Part shown: in pieces, positions 9,690 through 18,812 of the stretch
Layout of the letters: each line of letters starts with the position of its first letter
Numbering within the stretch: position 1 is the first letter of the stretch
Source of the DNA: Mariniblastus fucicola
GTDB lineage: Bacteria; Planctomycetota; Planctomycetia; Pirellulales; Pirellulaceae
Direction of reading: 5' to 3'
Assembly: GCF_008087665.1 (NCBI RefSeq)
Contig: NZ_CP042912.1
Coordinates: 1,612,001-1,676,000, forward strand
DNA length: 64,000 bases
Notes under the pieces: generated by a model
The model's input: the letters and a program-made list of their open reading frames with translations, nothing else
The model's database searches: none
Told to the model about the DNA's origin: nothing
Translations under genes and position numbers: made by a program

Positions 9690-11756
9690 ATGCCCAATCG
9701 ACTGGAAAACGAATCAAGCCCGTACCTGCTTCAGCACGCCAATAATCCGGTGGACTGGTATCCATGGGGCGAAGAAGCTCTTGCTCGTTCGCGCGACGAA
9801 GACAAACCGATTTTCCTGTCGATTGGATATTCGGCGTGTCACTGGTGCCATGTCATGGAGCACGAAAGTTTTGAAGACAACGCGATCGCGAAACTGCTGA
9901 ACGAAAATTACATCGCCATCAAAGTCGATCGTGAAGAGCGTCCTGATCTGGACATGATTTACATGGACGCCGTGATGGCGCTCAAGAACGGACAGGGCGG
10001 TTGGCCGCTGAGCGTTTTTCTGACGCCGACTCAACAGGTCTTTTACGGTGGAACCTACTGGCCTCCCCAGGCACGGATGGGAATGCCCGGATTTGGGCAG
10101 GTGCTGATGAGCGTGCTCGATGCGTATGTGAACAAACGTCAGCAGATCGAAACGCAGTCCGCTGAGATCACTCAATGGCTCAATCAGGCCAACGATTCCG
10201 GCGCAGAACTCGATCGGCAGCAAGTCGTGATCAACGGCGTTCGAGCTATGGAAAATCAGTACGATTTCACCAACGGAGGCTTTGGAACTCAACCAAAATT
10301 TCCGCACGCGATGGATCTGCGATGGCTCAATCAGATCGCCGACGCTTGGCCATTGCAGGAATCGCCGTCACGCCAGGTGGTGCAGACGATGATCGATCTG
10401 AATCTGCAAAAGATGGCACTTGGCGGAATCTACGACCACCTCGGCGGCGGATTCGCTCGATACAGCGTCGATGAGAAGTGGCTTGTGCCGCACTTTGAAA
10501 AAATGCTCTACGACAACGCGTTGTTGACGATGGCCTACACCGAACGATGTCAGCGAGACGCGGATCCGTTTTGCCAGTCGGTAGTGGAAGAAACCATTGA
10601 GTACGTGTTGGAAACACTGACCGATCCGGCTGGCGGATTCTACAGCACCGAGGATGCGGACAGCGAAGGCGAAGAAGGAAAGTTTTACGTTTGGTCGCCG
10701 CAGGAAATCGAATCCGTGATCGGAGAAGAGGCGGCGGAGTTCTGCGCGGACTACGACGTTTTCCCCAGCGGAAATTTTGAAGGCAAAAGCATCCTGAACC
10801 TGACCGACCGATTGGCGAAAGCGACGTCGCAGGAAATGTTTGATCTCAAAATGAAATGGTCGGGTGCTCGTGCGAAACTGCTCGAAGCGCGGAGCCAACG
10901 AATTCGGCCAGGTTTGGACGACAAGGTCATCGTTTCGTGGAACGGTTTGATGATCAGTGCCATGGCCCGAGCCGCTTCGGTGTTTGAGAATGAGAAATGG
11001 AAGTCGGCTGCGATCGCCGCCGCCGAATTTGTGCTTGGTAGCGTACGCCGGGACGACGGTCGGTTGCGGCACACCTGGCGAAATGGCACTGCAACTATCG
11101 ACGGGTATTTGGACGACTATGCGGCGATGTTGTGCGGGACGCTGGAACTGTATCGGCTGACGTTTGATAGCCGTTGGGTTGCCGAAGCAAAGCATTTGGC
11201 GGATTCGATGATCCAGCATTTTTCAGATCCGGCCGGCGGTTTCTTTTTCACCGCTGATGATGCGGAGAAGTTGATCGCGAGGCGTAAGCCGTGGCACGAC
11301 AACAGCGTGCCAGGCGGGAACTCGTTGGCTGCATGCGGGCTGCTGGAGTTGGGGAGACTGACTGGAGATTCGTCCTACGTTCAAATGGCGCACGACACGA
11401 TAGAAGCCTCTGCCCACGTGCTCAATCGGGTTCCGCACGCGGCAGCTCAAATGTTGATTGCCCTAACTCTGTCGTCGCAACCTCAGCGAGAGATCGTGAT
11501 TGCCGGCGACGCCGAGAAAGCCCGACTGCAGATGCAGCAACTGGCTAAAAAATGGATTCCTGGCGTGTCGTTGATTCTGGCTACCGACAAGGACGATGCC
11601 GAATCCGGGCCGCTTGCGTCGGTGATGGAAGGAAAGGAGATCGACTGGGACTCTGTAACGCTTTTCGACTGCGAAGGTTTCAGCTGCAAACTTCCTGTCA
11701 TCGGAGAAGATCAAGTTTCGGCATGGATTGATGCGCTGGATGAGGTGGCGGGTTGA
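9690..11756 (+). CDS. DUF255/YyaL thioredoxin-like protein (spermatogenesis-associated 20 family)
   Basis: A 688-residue protein. An N-terminal DUF255 thioredoxin fold carries the CxxC-type SACHWCHVM (C50, C53). It is followed by a long alpha/alpha barrel like those of glycan epimerases and cellobiose 2-epimerases ([33 protein letters not shown]). The start at 9690 gives [23 protein letters not shown], the classic N-terminus; the TTG further upstream at 9657 is not needed. The function of the family is not established. Its stop codon overlaps the hemW start by TTGA, so the two are translationally coupled. Confidence 0.93.
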   Translation: MPNRLENESSPYLLQHANNPVDWYPWGEEALARSRDEDKPIFLSIGYSACHWCHVMEHESFEDNAIAKLLNENYIAIKVDREERPDLDMIYMDAVMALKNGQGGWPLSVFLTPTQQVFYGGTYWPPQARMGMPGFGQVLMSVLDAYVNKRQQIETQSAEITQWLNQANDSGAELDRQQVVINGVRAMENQYDFTNGGFGTQPKFPHAMDLRWLNQIADAWPLQESPSRQVVQTMIDLNLQKMALGGIYDHLGGGFARYSVDEKWLVPHFEKMLYDNALLTMAYTERCQRDADPFCQSVVEETIEYVLETLTDPAGGFYSTEDADSEGEEGKFYVWSPQEIESVIGEEAAEFCADYDVFPSGNFEGKSILNLTDRLAKATSQEMFDLKMKWSGARAKLLEARSQRIRPGLDDKVIVSWNGLMISAMARAASVFENEKWKSAAIAAAEFVLGSVRRDDGRLRHTWRNGTATIDGYLDDYAAMLCGTLELYRLTFDSRWVAEAKHLADSMIQHFSDPAGGFFFTADDAEKLIARRKPWHDNSVPGGNSLAACGLLELGRLTGDSSYVQMAHDTIEASAHVLNRVPHAAAQMLIALTLSSQPQREIVIAGDAEKARLQMQQLAKKWIPGVSLILATDKDDAESGPLASVMEGKEIDWDSVTLFDCEGFSCKLPVIGEDQVSAWIDALDEVAG

Positions 11757-12910
11757 GTCAGCCTTCGAGTCCGTATTTTCCTGCTGATGCCGCCCCGCGA
11801 TCGGTTTATGTTCACGTTCCGTTTTGCCGGCACCGCTGCGGCTACTGCAACTTCGCACTTGTTGCTGGTCGCGACCATTTGATCGATCCGTTTCTTGACG
11901 CTCTCGAATCAGAAATCGAATCGATATCCGGAACGTTCGAGATTGATACGCTGTTTTTCGGCGGCGGCACGCCCAGCCATCTTTCAGCGTCCCAGTTGGC
12001 TCGCCTGGGCGAGATTCTGTTCGCAAAGTTTCGACTGTCTGAAAAAGCTGAAGTTTCGGCGGAGTGCAATCCCTCGGACATCACCGACCAAATGCTTGTC
12101 TCGCTGCAAGCGATCGGAGTGAATCGAATCAGCTTGGGCGTGCAATCATTTGACTCCGCGAAACTGAAAGTTCTGCAGCGTGACCACGATGCAGACATTG
12201 CCAGGCGAGCTTTTGAGTTGGCGATGGAGCGAACTGGGAACGTGTCGATGGACCTGATTTTCGCGGCTCCCGATGAAACACAATCGCAGTGGGAAGAAGA
12301 TCTGGAAACGGCGTTGTCGCTTGATCCTGTTCATCTTTCGACCTACGAACTGACCTGGGAAAAGGGAACCACGTTCTGGAATCGGAAAACGAAAGGCGAG
12401 CTGGATGGATCGAGCGAAGACTTACGTGTTGAAATGTATCAGGCCGCGATCGACCGGATTGGGCAGGCCGGGCTGGAGCAATACGAAGTCTCCAGCTTTG
12501 CAAAACCCGGCAAGAGATGTCAGCACAACTTGCAGTACTGGTTGTGCAATCCATGGTTCGCGTTTGGTCCGAGTGCCGCAAGCTTTGTGGGCGGAGTTCG
12601 CAACACGAACCACCGAAGTCCGATGACGTGGATGAAACGCGTCACTGATCGCCAGTCGCCAGTCCAGGAATCTGAGCCACTTTCCGATCGTGATCGCGCG
12701 ATCGAGCGTCTAATTTTTGGGCTGCGAATGGTTGACGGGATCGCGGTCAATTATTTCGAGGACGCCATCGGTAGTTCGCTCGAGTCGCTATCCGGTGATG
12801 TCATTGCGGGTCAAATTAGCCGCGGTTTGGTGCAACGCACGGCCACGCATTTGCGCCTGACTCCGGCCGGTCGAATGGTCGCCGATTCGGTAGCCGTCGA
12901 ACTTCTTTAG
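11753..12910 (+). CDS. hemW: Radical SAM heme chaperone HemW
   Basis: A 385-residue radical SAM protein of the coproporphyrinogen III oxidase-like group. The 4Fe-4S cluster cysteines are in [12 protein letters not shown] (C25, C29, C32), and the SAM-binding GGGTPSHL follows. Like HemW and unlike HemN, it lacks the long N-terminal extension and has the fourth-residue F in CNF. It is thought to bind heme and insert it into respiratory enzymes. It starts with TTG inside the stop codon of the upstream gene. In many bacteria hemW is mis-annotated as hemN; the size here fits HemW. Confidence 0.9.
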   Translation: MSQPSSPYFPADAAPRSVYVHVPFCRHRCGYCNFALVAGRDHLIDPFLDALESEIESISGTFEIDTLFFGGGTPSHLSASQLARLGEILFAKFRLSEKAEVSAECNPSDITDQMLVSLQAIGVNRISLGVQSFDSAKLKVLQRDHDADIARRAFELAMERTGNVSMDLIFAAPDETQSQWEEDLETALSLDPVHLSTYELTWEKGTTFWNRKTKGELDGSSEDLRVEMYQAAIDRIGQAGLEQYEVSSFAKPGKRCQHNLQYWLCNPWFAFGPSAASFVGGVRNTNHRSPMTWMKRVTDRQSPVQESEPLSDRDRAIERLIFGLRMVDGIAVNYFEDAIGSSLESLSGDVIAGQISRGLVQRTATHLRLTPAGRMVADSVAVELL

Positions 12911-12987
12911 CAGGAAATTCGACGCGAAACAGGTCCATGCTGCGGATTTGCAAATCGGATGTTGCCGTGAATTTCCGCGTACGACGC

Positions 12988-13785
12988 TCACTCAAAGTCG
13001 TCCATATCCGTCACATCATGCGACTGAGGGAGATCGGCAAGTTCCATCAGATTGAACAGATCCAAAAACCGATCGGTGGTTTGATAAAGCTTCCGTTTTG
13101 GCTTTTCCTGGTCGGCGACAGTGGTCAGCAAATCTCGGCGAACCAACTGATTTAGAACACCGCCAACCGGTTTGTTCCTGGCTTTTTCAACTTCTTCGCG
13201 GCTGATCGGCTGGCGATACGCGACGACGGCGAGGATGTCGATCGCGTTCTGAGAAAGCGCCACTTCGCGGTTGCGGCCAAAATACTCGTTTTGCAAACTC
13301 GCCAAGTCCTCGGCCACCACCATGCGAATCGAATCCGAATCCACGCTAATTCGGTACGCCGCGTTTTCCTTCTCGTACTGTGTGTTCAGCTTTTCGGCGA
13401 TCGACCGAACCTCCTTGGGGCTCACGTCTCGCATCACAGAAGCGATCTTCCTGGACGTCAGTTTCTCTCCGCGGGGCACGCCGACGAACAGGATCGACTC
13501 CACGATCGACTCGGGCGTGATCGGGCAGCCAGAATCATCGTCCGGCTGGTCTTCGAATTGTTCTTCGGCCTCGTCTTCGATTGAATCGTCGGCAACTTCG
13601 TCTTCTTCCGACTCATCGCGAGCCAGCTTGTCCGTGACCAGTTCGCCTCGGCTGGGGCCGTCCACCTGGCCGTCGTTGTTTGCCTGTTGGCGCAGGACTT
13701 CCGCGTAGGCTTCGCTAAGCCGGTCGAGCGAAAGTTCGTCATCGCCATCGTCGTCAAAGGGTTCCTGATTTTCGTTCGTGGACAT
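12988..13785 (-). CDS. scpB: Segregation and condensation protein ScpB
   Basis: A 265-residue kleisin-interacting subunit of the SMC-ScpA-ScpB condensin complex, needed for chromosome segregation. The conserved winged-helix core begins at TPESIVESILFVG and includes LSQNAIDILAVVAYRQPISR, a signature of ScpB, then VGGVLNQLVRRDLL. The first 85 or so residues form a very acidic, low-complexity extension not found in the compact ScpB proteins, probably disordered. No scpA lies beside it. The gene converges on hemW. Confidence 0.93.
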   Translation of the reverse strand: MSTNENQEPFDDDGDDELSLDRLSEAYAEVLRQQANNDGQVDGPSRGELVTDKLARDESEEDEVADDSIEDEAEEQFEDQPDDDSGCPITPESIVESILFVGVPRGEKLTSRKIASVMRDVSPKEVRSIAEKLNTQYEKENAAYRISVDSDSIRMVVAEDLASLQNEYFGRNREVALSQNAIDILAVVAYRQPISREEVEKARNKPVGGVLNQLVRRDLLTTVADQEKPKRKLYQTTDRFLDLFNLMELADLPQSHDVTDMDDFE

Positions 13786-13883
13786 GAGGCGAGCTTAGCG
13801 GAACGAGGCTGGTTGGGCCACAACAAAAACGTGATGCCTCAACCACCCATCGTCGCAAAGCGCGCCGCGAGCGCTGGACAACC

Positions 13884-13918
13884 AAAAAACGCGTTGCAAA
13901 TCAAATTGCAACGCGTTT
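13884..13918 (-). terminator. Rho-independent terminator after the Cys-rich lipoprotein gene
   Basis: Perfect 13-bp inverted repeat (13887-13899 and 13906-13918, core AAACGCGTTGCAA) with a 6-nt loop. On the minus strand it is followed by a T-run (complement of the A-run at 13884-13889). It lies downstream of the gene ending at 14067 and upstream of scpB. Confidence 0.8.
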
Positions 13919-14066
13919 ACGTTTCTCGCCAAATCGATTTTGATGTCACCTTTTTTGAGAACCGCAGCCGTGCTCGCGAGAGTGTGACGGTTCAGTTCGA
14001 CATCCCGCCAGACGCCAGACGACGGACGGCAAGTTGAAGCTCAAGCAGGCAGTGACATGCGTTGAC

Positions 14067-14936
14067 CTAGTAGCCAATCGATGGTGGGTTCTTCATCAGG
14101 AAATCACGTGGACCGCGAGTCGTGTAGTACGGGTAGGCGTATGAAGGAGCCATGCCGGTTCCGTTTCCAGGAGCCTGAGCAGTGTGAGGAATGGTTCCGC
14201 CGTATGGATGACGGTGTGCACCTCGCAGCTTTGAAAGGCAGCCGCCGCAGTAGTTTCCGCCGACGCCACAACCAGGAACGCTGCATCCGCCAACTTGGCT
14301 TCCAGCAACAGCAGCAACAGTACGTGCTTTTCCTTTGCCGCCCAAAAGGCAACTGCCGAGTTTGCAATCGCATCCTTGGGTTCCGATCTTGCCCAGCAAT
14401 CCGCCGACTGCCGATGAGTCAGCTGCGACTTCCATGCCAGCAGCACATGCGTCATCGCCGCATCCGCAAGCACCGTCAGAGAGTGAAACAATGGTTGCAC
14501 CTGAAGTCGAACCGCAGCCGCAATCGCCCGCTCCGCCGCAACCGCAATCGCTTGCTGGTGCTGTGCCGCATCCGCAACCGCCTGCATCCGCAACGCCGCA
14601 GGTGTCGCAACCCATCGATGCTGCAGGAGCAACCGATTGGTTCTTCATACGAGAGAACAGTCCGTTGTTGCGTCCTTGATTACAAGCGGTTCCTCGTTGG
14701 TTGACTCGCAAGCCCATCCCGCGTTCGTCACCAAATTTGCGTACGAGGCTACATGAAGGAGTCAGGCCTCGAGGTGCACTGCAATTGCAGTCGCCAGAAA
14801 GCACGGTGCAATCGTCGCATCCCGCGGTCGGAGTGCCGCAGAGTCCGTCGGAGCAACCACCGGCTCCTTGTTGAATGGCACAGCCTGTTGAGGCGAGTGC
14901 GAAAATCACGAGTGCGGAAAACAGCATGGATTTCAT
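14067..14936 (-). CDS. Cysteine-rich secreted lipoprotein, planctomycete type
   Basis: A 289-residue protein. The start at 14936 is chosen because AAAGGA lies nine bases upstream and the product then begins with a lipoprotein signal peptide (lipobox ASTGC, C19). The mature part is packed with Cys and Gly, with repeated CGCG and DCGCG units (for example between residues 115 and 180). It ends in a Tyr/Pro-rich tail with YYTTRGPRDFLMKNPPS, which I believe recurs in planctomycete surface proteins. No enzyme domain is visible. A structural role in the disulfide-rich planctomycete cell envelope is plausible but inferred. A strong terminator follows. Confidence 0.75.
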   Translation of the reverse strand: MKSMLFSALVIFALASTGCAIQQGAGGCSDGLCGTPTAGCDDCTVLSGDCNCSAPRGLTPSCSLVRKFGDERGMGLRVNQRGTACNQGRNNGLFSRMKNQSVAPAASMGCDTCGVADAGGCGCGTAPASDCGCGGAGDCGCGSTSGATIVSLSDGACGCGDDACAAGMEVAADSSAVGGLLGKIGTQGCDCKLGSCLLGGKGKARTVAAVAGSQVGGCSVPGCGVGGNYCGGCLSKLRGAHRHPYGGTIPHTAQAPGNGTGMAPSYAYPYYTTRGPRDFLMKNPPSIGY

Positions 14937-15228
14937 TGTTTCAAATCCTTTTGAAAACTGGGGCAGTTCCAGAGTCTCTCTATGGAACTTTTTGAATTGG
15001 CTACGTTCGGCATTGCAACCATTCGATTTGCGGGCGAACACTTGCGAGCGAAGTCACGCAGAAATTCATCGACGTGGAAGGCCTGATAATGCAATAAATC
15101 TGCAGAAGCAGGGATGCTGTAGAAAGTCTCACCATTGAGCCATCCGTTTTACGGCGCAACGTTTTCTCAACCGTCAAGGTTTGACATCAGTGATAGCGTC
15201 ATTCGCGATCCGATGTCGATTCCCGTGC

Positions 15229-16332
15229 CTAAACGCGTTTCCAGTCAGCGTCGTCGATGTTGAACCAGTCCAGCTGAACACGGCTTTTGTCGCCGCCCGG
15301 ATTGTCGCTGACCAGAACGGCACGCACGTCGGTGTGCTGACGGCAAAATTCTTCGACGGATTCGATTGGCATCACGAAAAATGCGGTCGCGAGAGCGTCA
15401 GAAAGCTCGGCTGAATTCGAAATCACGGTCGTTGAAAGAAAGTGATCCGTCGGCCAGCCAGTTTTCGGATGAATAATATGGCCGAAGCGTTTGCCTTGAT
15501 GGAAGAACCCCTGTCGCGCGGTTCCGGAGGTGCCGAGTGCAGCGTCGCGAAGATAAAACTCTGCAAGCCTGCGATCTGGCAACACGGGATGGCTCAAGCC
15601 AACCGGCCAACCGCTGCCGGAATCGGAGGTGATGTCCTTCTGGTTGCCCGCTGCGATGACGCTGCTCTGTCCGCCATGCAGCACAAAGTCGTGCACTTCG
15701 TGCTCACGGATTTTCGCCGCGACGCGATCAATCGCATAGCCTTTCCCGATGCCGCCAAGGTTGACTTTCAGGTTTGGGACTGCAAAACGAACAGAGTTGG
15801 ATGCGTTGTCGAGTACCAAGTGTTGCATGCCGATCGAGTTCAACGTTTCGGCGAGCGTTTCTTCACCAGGAACGCTGCCGCTCCGCTGCTCAAATCCCCA
15901 AACTTGCGAGAGCTTTCCTGCGGTGACGTCGAAGGCTCCTGCAGTCGATTCGTGAATCGCTTGCGCTCGTTGCAGTAAATGAAACAGGGGTTCGGAAACC
16001 ACGAAGGGTTCACGAAACGCGTTTTGGTTCATCTGCGATACTTCGCTGTCGTCCTGATAAACGGTTAGCTGCGATTCAAGTTCATCGATCAGTTGCATCG
16101 CTTTGGCTGCCGCCAGACCGGATTCGCGATACTGTTGCATGTTGAACATCAGTTCCCACGTGCAAGCCATCGCCCTTTTCTCGTAGGTCTCAAGGTAGGC
16201 GGCCTGTTTGGTTTCGGAGACGTCAAGGTTCAGGTCAGGAACATCAAACTCGAAGTTTTCCAGCGCCTGACGCGCAGCCTGAACCAGCGAACGGCCTTTG
16301 AGAAATTCCCTGCGATTGGATGGTTGATTCAT
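15229..16332 (-). CDS. apbE: FAD:protein FMN transferase (ApbE)
   Basis: A 367-residue ApbE-family protein, which attaches FMN covalently to Thr/Ser in target flavoproteins using FAD as donor. The start at 16332 overlaps the stop of the upstream gene as ATGA, the same arrangement as the rest of this operon. The N-terminus (NRREFLKGRS) has a twin-arginine look but a weak hydrophobic stretch, so export is uncertain. Family motifs are DVTAGKLSQVWGF, VNLGGIGKGYAID and HIIHPKTGWPTDH with the metal-binding region. The last gene of the SDR-mfnF-mfnE-apbE operon; its flavinylation target is not in the window. Confidence 0.9.
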   Translation of the reverse strand: MNQPSNRREFLKGRSLVQAARQALENFEFDVPDLNLDVSETKQAAYLETYEKRAMACTWELMFNMQQYRESGLAAAKAMQLIDELESQLTVYQDDSEVSQMNQNAFREPFVVSEPLFHLLQRAQAIHESTAGAFDVTAGKLSQVWGFEQRSGSVPGEETLAETLNSIGMQHLVLDNASNSVRFAVPNLKVNLGGIGKGYAIDRVAAKIREHEVHDFVLHGGQSSVIAAGNQKDITSDSGSGWPVGLSHPVLPDRRLAEFYLRDAALGTSGTARQGFFHQGKRFGHIIHPKTGWPTDHFLSTTVISNSAELSDALATAFFVMPIESVEEFCRQHTDVRAVLVSDNPGGDKSRVQLDWFNIDDADWKRV

Positions 16333-16856
16333 GCGTTCAGTGTACACACGCGGACGGATTTGACCGACCTGGCTTCTTTCGTAAAGTGCGCGTCAACGAA
16401 GCCCGGTTCACCGATGCTGCCCATTCGCGATTTGATCAGCACCAGTTCTGCCGCGTCAAGTTCGCTGGCCAGACGCGCGGCAATTGAGTCGCTGGTGAAG
16501 TCCCAGCTGGCAGGGATATCGGATTTTCCAATCGTCCACTGCGCGGCATCGAAAATGATGTTGGAAGATTGCGAGTTCTCCAGCTGCGAAATTCGATCGC
16601 AAAATTCAGCCTCGGGAATCAGGCAGGACACGACTTTCGCATTGAGGCTCATCGCGTGACAGGCAAGCTCATGCGACTGTTGTTCCCCCAAATTTTGCAG
16701 ACCCTGAAGTTCACGAACAACGTCCGCAAAGCTGCCCCCACCGACGACGATGATGTTCTGCAAGTCATCGTTTTCCTCTAACCAGACTTTCAGCGTCGGG
16801 CCGATCTGCCCTGCCCTGAGCACGCTGCCGCCAAGTTTTACGACGCGTCGACTCAT
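16329..16856 (-). CDS. Amino acid kinase-fold protein, MfnE-like
   Basis: A 175-residue small kinase of the amino acid kinase fold: VVKLGGSVL at the N-terminus, the IIVVGGGSFADVVR phosphate loop, and LVLIKSRMG near the end. Size and the neighbour downstream of a hydantoinase/oxoprolinase-like gene point to MfnE, the kinase that makes 5-(aminomethyl)-3-furanmethanol diphosphate in methanofuran synthesis. H4MPT-linked C1 operons of methylotrophs and planctomycetes carry such a gene. It overlaps by four bases with both the gene before it and apbE after it. The family fold is clear; the exact substrate is inferred from context. Confidence 0.72.
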   Translation of the reverse strand: MSRRVVKLGGSVLRAGQIGPTLKVWLEENDDLQNIIVVGGGSFADVVRELQGLQNLGEQQSHELACHAMSLNAKVVSCLIPEAEFCDRISQLENSQSSNIIFDAAQWTIGKSDIPASWDFTSDSIAARLASELDAAELVLIKSRMGSIGEPGFVDAHFTKEARSVKSVRVCTLNA

Positions 16857-17869
16857 GCCTGAAACTTCTCCCGCGCGAGAACCGCAGTCGCGAATGCCGG
16901 AGCCCCGCTGTCCATTTCTCCGCCGACTTCATTTCCCAGGATAGTGATGTTCGCTGTCGGATAATGTTTTTCGAGTATGTGGCTCACGAATGCAACTCCG
17001 CTTCCGGTGCAGATGAAATTGCCCGGATCGGATTGCTGGGTTCGAAATCCGTCCAGGAAGATCTCTTCGACGCGATCAAGGATTTGCGACGCGAGTGCTT
17101 TCGCAGAATCAAGCCCGATCGTTGAAACGTCTTCGCAGACCATTCTGGCAATCCGTTGAGCCGCAGCCAAAACGGTTCGAGGCCTTTTATCCGCCGTGTC
17201 GGTATCCGAAGGATCTTCAGTAGTGCGGCCGCACACTAACATCGCATCCGAAATGGTCGCGAAGAATTCACGAGCGATCGGGACATGATTTCCCTCGAAA
17301 GTCAGACTGTCGACGACGCTGCAGACGGGAGTTCTGTCGGAACCAACGTAGACCAATTCTCCGTTTCGCAATCGTTGTGAGTCCGTTTTTCCTTTCGCGG
17401 CAACAGATCCGTCGTGTACCGGAATGATGTCGGAAGTTGTGGATCCCATGTCGACGACGAAGCCTGTCTGATTCGGCAAAAATCGGCTGGCAAAGGTCGC
17501 CATGATCGCCCAGTTGGACGCCGCGGTCTCCAGCCAGTGAATCCTGGCAGCATCTGCGTCGCGGAACTGTAGATCCGTTCCGGCAAACAAAGGTGGCTGC
17601 AATTGCCTTTTATGGCAGGCGTTTTCCAGAGCGTGGACGATAAACGTGACACCGTCGCGCCGTGATTCAAAGCAGTCCGTAAGTTCCGCCGTCATCGTTG
17701 CGGCGATACGAACCGATTGTGAGCCCGCCAGTTGGCTGATGATATCAGAAAGCGATTCCTGCAATCGCTCGTGCTCGATCCAGAAACGGAAAGGGATCGA
17801 GATGACTTGGCCATCGCACGTCGCAGCTTTGATGTTTGCTCCGCCGATGTCGAGTCCAAGCCAATTCAT
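16853..17869 (-). CDS. Hydantoinase/oxoprolinase-like protein of H4MPT-linked C1 transfer (MfnF-like)
   Basis: A 338-residue ASKHA-like protein opening with WLGLDIGGANIKAA and carrying FVDMGSTTSDIIPV and a late ICTGSGVAF. This matches the group annotated as H4MPT-linked C1 transfer pathway protein. Its archaeal member MfnF joins the aminomethylfuran diphosphate to glutamyl-tyramine in methanofuran synthesis. Planctomycetes are known to carry H4MPT-type C1 genes, so a methanofuran-like cofactor role is reasonable. The start ATG overlaps the stop of the SDR gene (ATGA, 17866-17869) and the stop overlaps the MfnE-like start, so the order fits stepwise co-translation. Confidence 0.75.
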   Translation of the reverse strand: MNWLGLDIGGANIKAATCDGQVISIPFRFWIEHERLQESLSDIISQLAGSQSVRIAATMTAELTDCFESRRDGVTFIVHALENACHKRQLQPPLFAGTDLQFRDADAARIHWLETAASNWAIMATFASRFLPNQTGFVVDMGSTTSDIIPVHDGSVAAKGKTDSQRLRNGELVYVGSDRTPVCSVVDSLTFEGNHVPIAREFFATISDAMLVCGRTTEDPSDTDTADKRPRTVLAAAQRIARMVCEDVSTIGLDSAKALASQILDRVEEIFLDGFRTQQSDPGNFICTGSGVAFVSHILEKHYPTANITILGNEVGGEMDSGAPAFATAVLAREKFQA

Positions 17870-18771
17870 TTGTCTACGATTTCGTCGAGTGCGGATTCAA
17901 TAGTGCTGTGCTGGAACGAGTACCCTTTTTCGTTCGCCACGCCCGGAACGACGCGCTGCGAACTAAACAGGCTGTTGGCAAATTCCCCCAACGCAATCCG
18001 CAGTGCAAATTTCGGTGCTGGCAAAATCGCGAAACGGCCAACGGCTTTGGCGATCGCCTGAGTCATCTCGCTGTTGCGAACCGGATTTGGGGCCGACGCA
18101 TTGACGGGGCCTGAAACCGAGTCGTTTTCGATTGCCCACAAGATCATACCGGCCAGATCGTCAACGTGAATCCAGGGCACCCATTGTTTGCCGCTGCCCA
18201 GTCGCCCGCCCAGTCCCATTTTGAACAGCGGAAGCATCTTTTCCATCGCTCCGCCGCCGCGACCAAGGACGATGCCGATGCGAATCAGGACGACTCTGAC
18301 GCCGTGTTCGGCAAGTCGCAATGCTTCGTTTTCCCAGTCCACGCAAACGTCGCCCAGAAAATTGTCAGCCGGAGGATACGTTTCGTCGACGATCACTTCA
18401 CCAGGGTCGCCGTAGATTCCGACAGCGGAGGCGGACACCATGACTTTCGGGCGTTGCTCCAGCTTCAGGATCTGATCGACAAGAGTCCGAGTCGAATCAA
18501 TGCGACTGGATCGAATCCGCTTTTTCTTCTCATCAGTCCAACGGCCTTCCGCGATCGATTCTCCCATCAGGTTAACGACCGATTCAATTTTCGTGGTCGG
18601 ATCAATCTTTAAATCGTCTGACCATTCCAGGAACTCGTCTCCATCGGCCCCCGCTTTCTTCTTCGCGCGTTCGACATCGCGCGTCGTCAAAATGGTTCGG
18701 TCAAGTTTGGGAACCAGATATCCGCCGACAAAGCCGGTGCCACCTGTAACGAGTGTTGTATGTTCAGACAT
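17866..18771 (-). CDS. TIGR01777-family NAD(P)-binding epimerase/SDR
   Basis: A 301-residue atypical extended SDR: Rossmann motif VTGGTGFVGGYLV at the N-terminus, VNLMGESIAEGRW, then SASAVGIYG, and WVPWIHVDDLAG, which is diagnostic for TIGR01777 (E. coli YfcH-like). The C-terminal DUF1731-type region is present. It is the first gene of the four-gene overlapping operon ending in apbE. The biochemical reaction of the family is unknown; its position next to methanofuran-type genes may be functional or simply a shared promoter. A 41-bp gap separates it from the sulfatase gene, so the transcript may begin further upstream. Confidence 0.88.
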   Translation of the reverse strand: MSEHTTLVTGGTGFVGGYLVPKLDRTILTTRDVERAKKKAGADGDEFLEWSDDLKIDPTTKIESVVNLMGESIAEGRWTDEKKKRIRSSRIDSTRTLVDQILKLEQRPKVMVSASAVGIYGDPGEVIVDETYPPADNFLGDVCVDWENEALRLAEHGVRVVLIRIGIVLGRGGGAMEKMLPLFKMGLGGRLGSGKQWVPWIHVDDLAGMILWAIENDSVSGPVNASAPNPVRNSEMTQAIAKAVGRFAILPAPKFALRIALGEFANSLFSSQRVVPGVANEKGYSFQHSTIESALDEIVDK

Positions 18772-18812
18772 TATGTTCGGACCGCTGCAGTTCGCTTTGG
18801 TTAACGGGTCGA

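Noticed and set aside
13687-14037. Plus-strand frame between scpB and the lipoprotein
   Set aside because: It overlaps the start of scpB and runs through a perfect terminator hairpin; no family match.
14081-14704. Plus-strand open frame over the Cys-rich gene
   Set aside because: Its Arg/Gln/His-rich product is a by-product of the repetitive codons of the real minus-strand lipoprotein gene.
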